NCBI GenBank assembly: GCA_964343975.1
Contig: CAYFLU010000175.1
Location: 1 to 6,922, forward strand
DNA: 6,922 nucleotides
Origin: SCUN01 sp964343975
GTDB taxonomy: Bacteria; Acidobacteriota; Vicinamibacteria; Vicinamibacterales; SCN-69-37
Reading direction: 5' to 3'
The position numbers and the translations under genes are program-made. Shown here piece by piece: positions 4,520 to 6,922 of the stretch; positions within the stretch are counted from its first letter, which is position 1, and every line of letters begins with the position of its first letter. The notes under the pieces were generated by a model. That model saw only the letters and a program-made list of their open reading frames with translations, made no database searches and was not told the origin of the DNA.

Positions 4520-5503
4520 GTGCTCACGCGCTGCCTGCTGATCGCTGTTCTGGCCCAAGCCGCCGCCTCAACGCCGCTCCCCGCGCCGGACGCGCCCGTC
4601 GATGTGGCGCCCGGCGTGCACTTCATCCGCTCCACCGCCGTGCCAGGGCGCGGCCCCGACGGCAACACCGTGATCTTCGACGCGCCCGACGGGCTCATCG
4701 TCGTCGACACGGGCCGGCACGCGTATCACTCGGACGCGATCCTTGCGTTCGCGCGCGCGGCAAAGAAGCCCATCGCGGCGATCGTGAACACGCACTGGCA
4801 CCTCGATCACTCCTCCGGCAACGTGCAGTTGAAGGCCGCGTTTCCGAACGCCAAGGTCTATACGACGACCGCGATCGACCGCACCGTGGCGCCCGGCGGA
4901 TTTCTCGCGCGCAATCTCACTGATGCCGAGGGCATGTCGAAGCGGGCAGATCTCCCGGCCACGACGAAAGACGAGATTCAGATCTTCATCGACACGATGA
5001 AGGCGAAGGACGCGCTGCGTCCGGACATCGCACTGACGAAAACACAGACGATGACGATCGCGGGGCGCGCGCTGGAGGTGCACGTGACGACCGACGCCGT
5101 CACAGACGCCGACGTGTGGCTCTTCGATCCGCAGAGCAAGGTCGCGGTCATCGGCGACATCGTCACAGTCCCTGTCCCCTACTTCGAGACCGCGTGTCCC
5201 GACGGGTGGAAGCGCGCGCTCAACGACATCTTCGCTGCGCCGTTCACGAGCGTGATCCCGGGCCACGGCCCGGCGATGACGCGCGCGCAGTTCGATGTGT
5301 ATCGACAGGGCTTCGGTCCGTTCATCGACTGTGTGCGGTCCACTGCAGAGGCGGCGCAGTGCAGCGCGGCGTGGGTCACTGGGACCGCGAGCCTCATCGG
5401 CGATGACGCCGCGCGGCAAAAGGCCGTGGCGCAGAACATGGACTACTACGTGGCGTATCTCCGCAAATCCGGTGGCAAGGCCGCCGACTGCCGCGCGAAG
5501 TAG
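4520..5503 (+). CDS. Secreted metallo-beta-lactamase-fold hydrolase
   Basis: From the GTG at 4520 the protein is 327 residues with an N-terminal export signal: LTRCLLIAVLAQAAAS (2-17), basic then hydrophobic then small residues. It acts outside the cytoplasm. The MBL fold is shown by VDVAPGVHFIR, DGLIVVDTG and the metal motif HWHLDH (92-97), followed by a GD motif (D213, in VAVIGDIVT) and VIPGHG (H249). The site where most MBL hydrolases have GHT, the third His of metal site 1, reads AVTDAD (193-198), so that ligand is Val. The conserved-looking VPVPYFETACPDGW follows the GD motif. Several Cys (in ETACPDG, FIDCVR, AAQCSA and ADCRAK) suggest disulfides. The substrate is unknown, and beta-lactam resistance should not be assumed. 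A GTG at 4469 in the same frame would add an Arg-rich extension that spoils the signal peptide, so 4520 is preferred. It precedes a second secreted protein by 24 nt. Confidence 0.88.
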   Translation: MLTRCLLIAVLAQAAASTPLPAPDAPVDVAPGVHFIRSTAVPGRGPDGNTVIFDAPDGLIVVDTGRHAYHSDAILAFARAAKKPIAAIVNTHWHLDHSSGNVQLKAAFPNAKVYTTTAIDRTVAPGGFLARNLTDAEGMSKRADLPATTKDEIQIFIDTMKAKDALRPDIALTKTQTMTIAGRALEVHVTTDAVTDADVWLFDPQSKVAVIGDIVTVPVPYFETACPDGWKRALNDIFAAPFTSVIPGHGPAMTRAQFDVYRQGFGPFIDCVRSTAEAAQCSAAWVTGTASLIGDDAARQKAVAQNMDYYVAYLRKSGGKAADCRAK

Positions 5504-5527
5504 CTACAATCCGCGCGGAGGCGTTTC

Positions 5528-5890
5528 ATGAACCTGCTCGCTCTCGCGCTCGTGCTGGTAACCTCGCTCTCGCCAGTGTCGACGCTGGTCCAATCCAAAA
5601 AGCCACAGCCGACCCCGAGTAGCGTGATGGGCTTCGTCTACAAAGCGGACATGTCGCCGGTATCGGACGCCACGACCCAACTGCGCGTCGCGTCCAGCCA
5701 CAAGGTCGAGCAGGTGGTCCGCACGGACGTGACGGGCCAGTTCTACTTCATCCGGGTGCCAGCGGGGACCTATGTGGTGGAGGTGCTCGAACGGGTCGGC
5801 ACCGACGGCCTCAAGGTGATCGGTACGAGCGCGCAGTTCACGCTCAAGACCGGCGACAGCGTGGCGACGAAGGTCGTGCTCAACAAATAG
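5528..5890 (+). CDS. Secreted carboxypeptidase-regulatory/Cna-B-like beta-sandwich protein
   Basis: This 120-residue protein starts with a hydrophobic export signal (residues 1 to about 22, LLALALVLVTSLSPVSTLVQ). A single small beta-sandwich domain of the carboxypeptidase-regulatory-like/Cna-B type follows: VMGFVYKADMSPVSDATTQL (33-52), VRTDVTGQFYFIRVPAGTYV (64-83), then a strand pair ending VATKVVLNK. The TDxxGQFxFxxVPAGTYxVEV pattern is the recognisable part. Such domains usually bind or present ligands rather than catalyse, and here it stands alone. A good ribosome binding site (GGAGG, 5517-5521) lies six bases before the ATG. The gene follows the MBL-fold gene by 24 nt, so the two are probably co-transcribed and both exported, although TACAAT at 5505-5510 could be an internal promoter. 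It ends nine bases from the convergent amidohydrolase gene. Confidence 0.78.
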   Translation: MNLLALALVLVTSLSPVSTLVQSKKPQPTPSSVMGFVYKADMSPVSDATTQLRVASSHKVEQVVRTDVTGQFYFIRVPAGTYVVEVLERVGTDGLKVIGTSAQFTLKTGDSVATKVVLNK

Positions 5891-5899
5891 GCGAACGGC

Positions 5900-6922
5900 T
5901 CACGCCAGCGCCGCGTCCGCTGCGATGACGGCGTTCATCAGCACGTCCGCGCCGCGCGTGATGTCGTCGGGGCGCGAGAACTCCTTCGGCGAGTGGCTGA
6001 TGCCGCCCACGCTCGGAATGAAGATCATCGCCATCGGCGCGATGTGCGCCACCTCCTGCGCGTCGTGGCCCGCGCCGCTCGGCATGCGCTGATGACTGAG
6101 CCCCAGCGCCGTCGCGCTCTGCTCGATCCATCCCATGAAGCGCTCGTCGGAGAGCGCGGGCGTGCTGTTGCTCAGCACACTGAACGCGAACGTCGTGTGC
6201 GTGGCGTCGCCAATCTGTATTGCCAGGGCTTTGAATCGCGCGTCGAACCGGTCAATCTTCGCCTGATCAAGATCGCGTAGATCCACGGTGAGCACCACCT
6301 GGCCGGGAATGACGTTCGTCGTGTTGGGCGTCACATTCAATCGGCCCACCGTCGCCACCTGCCGCCCGGTCTCTGATGTAATCGCGTCGTTCACCGCCAC
6401 CGTGAACTTCGCGGCGGCAAGCATCGCATCCTGCCGTTGGTCCATCGGCGTGGCGCCCGCATGATTCGCGAAGCCCGTGATCGTCACCTCGAACCAGCGC
6501 AGACCGACGATGCCCTGCACGACGCCGATCTGCTTTGACGCTTTCTCGAGCAAGCCGCCCTGCTCGATGTGCAGTTCGAAATACCCGGCGACATCGCCGC
6601 GCTTCTTCACCGCCTCGCCAATGCGCGCGAGGTTGCCGCCGATGATGCCGATGCCCTCGCGGATCGTCTTGCCGCTCCGCGCCGTCTTCGCCAGATCGGT
6701 GTCGGTCAATTCGCCGATGAAGCCCTTGCTCCCGACCGTGCCGCCTTCTTCGTTCTGCCAGATCACGACGTCGAGCGGATGCCGCAGCCGCACGCCCTGC
6801 TCCGCCAAGCTGCGCGCCACTTCAATGGCGGCGAATGAGCCCACCGGTCCATCGTAGTTGCCGCCGTCGGTCACCGAGTCGATGTGTGAGCCAATGAGGA
6901 GCGGCGCGAGGCCGCTCGCCGT
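5900..6922 (-). CDS. M20-family Zn amidohydrolase (N-carbamoyl-amino-acid hydrolase/allantoate amidohydrolase type), 5' end outside window
   Basis: The minus frame is open to the right edge and gives 340 residues; the family is usually about 410-430, so some 80 N-terminal residues are missing. Numbering from the edge, metal-site motifs are GSHIDSV (11-17), DGGNYDGPVG (19-28) and QNEEGG (56-61, with the general-base Glu pair). They are followed by ELHIEQG (116-122), the dimerisation-domain segment FANHAGATPMD (151-161), PNTTNVIPG (199-207), SGAGHDAQ (282-289) and GGISHSPKEF (306-315). This order is typical of the group that hydrolyses N-carbamoyl amino acids, ureidoglycolate/allantoate or beta-ureidopropionate to release CO2 and ammonia. 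The exact substrate cannot be fixed from sequence. It probably works as a cytosolic homodimer with two metals. It converges on the beta-sandwich gene with a nine-base gap and no purine or pyrimidine pathway neighbours are visible. Confidence 0.9.
   Translation of the reverse strand, partial: TASGLAPLLIGSHIDSVTDGGNYDGPVGSFAAIEVARSLAEQGVRLRHPLDVVIWQNEEGGTVGSKGFIGELTDTDLAKTARSGKTIREGIGIIGGNLARIGEAVKKRGDVAGYFELHIEQGGLLEKASKQIGVVQGIVGLRWFEVTITGFANHAGATPMDQRQDAMLAAAKFTVAVNDAITSETGRQVATVGRLNVTPNTTNVIPGQVVLTVDLRDLDQAKIDRFDARFKALAIQIGDATHTTFAFSVLSNSTPALSDERFMGWIEQSATALGLSHQRMPSGAGHDAQEVAHIAPMAMIFIPSVGGISHSPKEFSRPDDITRGADVLMNAVIAADAALA

Noticed and set aside
4147..4710. 187-codon minus-strand frame spanning the inverted repeat
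   Set aside because: It reads through both the repeat and the divergent promoter zone and overlaps the kinase in another frame; no family resemblance.
4568..5419. 283-codon minus-strand frame opposite the MBL gene
   Set aside because: Arg/Val/Asp-rich shadow of the MBL coding sequence; the plus frame has a signal peptide and metal motifs.
4520..5503. Calling the MBL-fold protein a beta-lactamase resistance gene
   Set aside because: The general fold is shared by many hydrolases, a key His is replaced, and no feature points to beta-lactams as substrate.

Overview
The window is GC-rich, densely packed and made of short mixed-strand gene clusters. It contains a eukaryotic-type Ser/Thr kinase N-lobe of the kind multiplied in Acidobacteria, an ECF sigma factor followed by small membrane proteins, a secreted metallo-beta-lactamase-fold protein with a carboxypeptidase-regulatory-like partner, and an M20 amidohydrolase. 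Together these suggest an acidobacterium (Vicinamibacteria-like) or a similar soil lineage. This is an inference from gene style; there is no rRNA or marker gene to prove it.

Layout from left to right. At 1-61 (minus) is the N-terminus of a protein that may be a cupin. At 85-1083 (minus) is a full-length RhuM-family protein with a perfect 12-bp-arm palindrome inside its coding sequence. At 1150-2013 (minus) is an NmrA-like atypical SDR. It diverges from a plus-strand cluster at 2108-3041: an ECF sigma factor, a translationally coupled 30-residue single-span membrane peptide, and a 93-residue two-span membrane protein. Converging on this is a minus-strand type II toxin-antitoxin pair (antitoxin 3501-3683, ParE-like toxin 3051-3504). 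The toxin reading frame is broken by a single extra T right before its catalytic-core C-terminal half.

From about 3684 to 4468 the window looks like a degraded zone. It holds an unassigned stretch, a Ser/Thr kinase cut off after its N-lobe (3983-4309), and an inverted repeat with perfect 23-bp arms (4359-4381 and 4426-4448). The plus strand then carries a secreted MBL-fold hydrolase (4520-5503) and a secreted beta-sandwich protein (5528-5890), probably one transcript. The right edge (5900-6922, minus) is most of an M20 Zn-amidohydrolase of the N-carbamoyl-amino-acid hydrolase/allantoate amidohydrolase type; its N-terminus lies outside.

Genes that work together: the sigma factor with its two small membrane proteins, the antitoxin with its toxin, and the MBL protein with the beta-sandwich protein. 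The other genes look independent. Several starts have no Shine-Dalgarno sequence but have a TANNNT box 6-11 nt upstream, which hints at leaderless or near-leaderless transcription. No tRNA, rRNA, CRISPR array, intact transposase or strong intrinsic terminator was found. The most interesting items are the large inverted repeat, the frameshifted toxin, the sigma/mini-membrane-protein operon and the recurring leaderless-type promoters.
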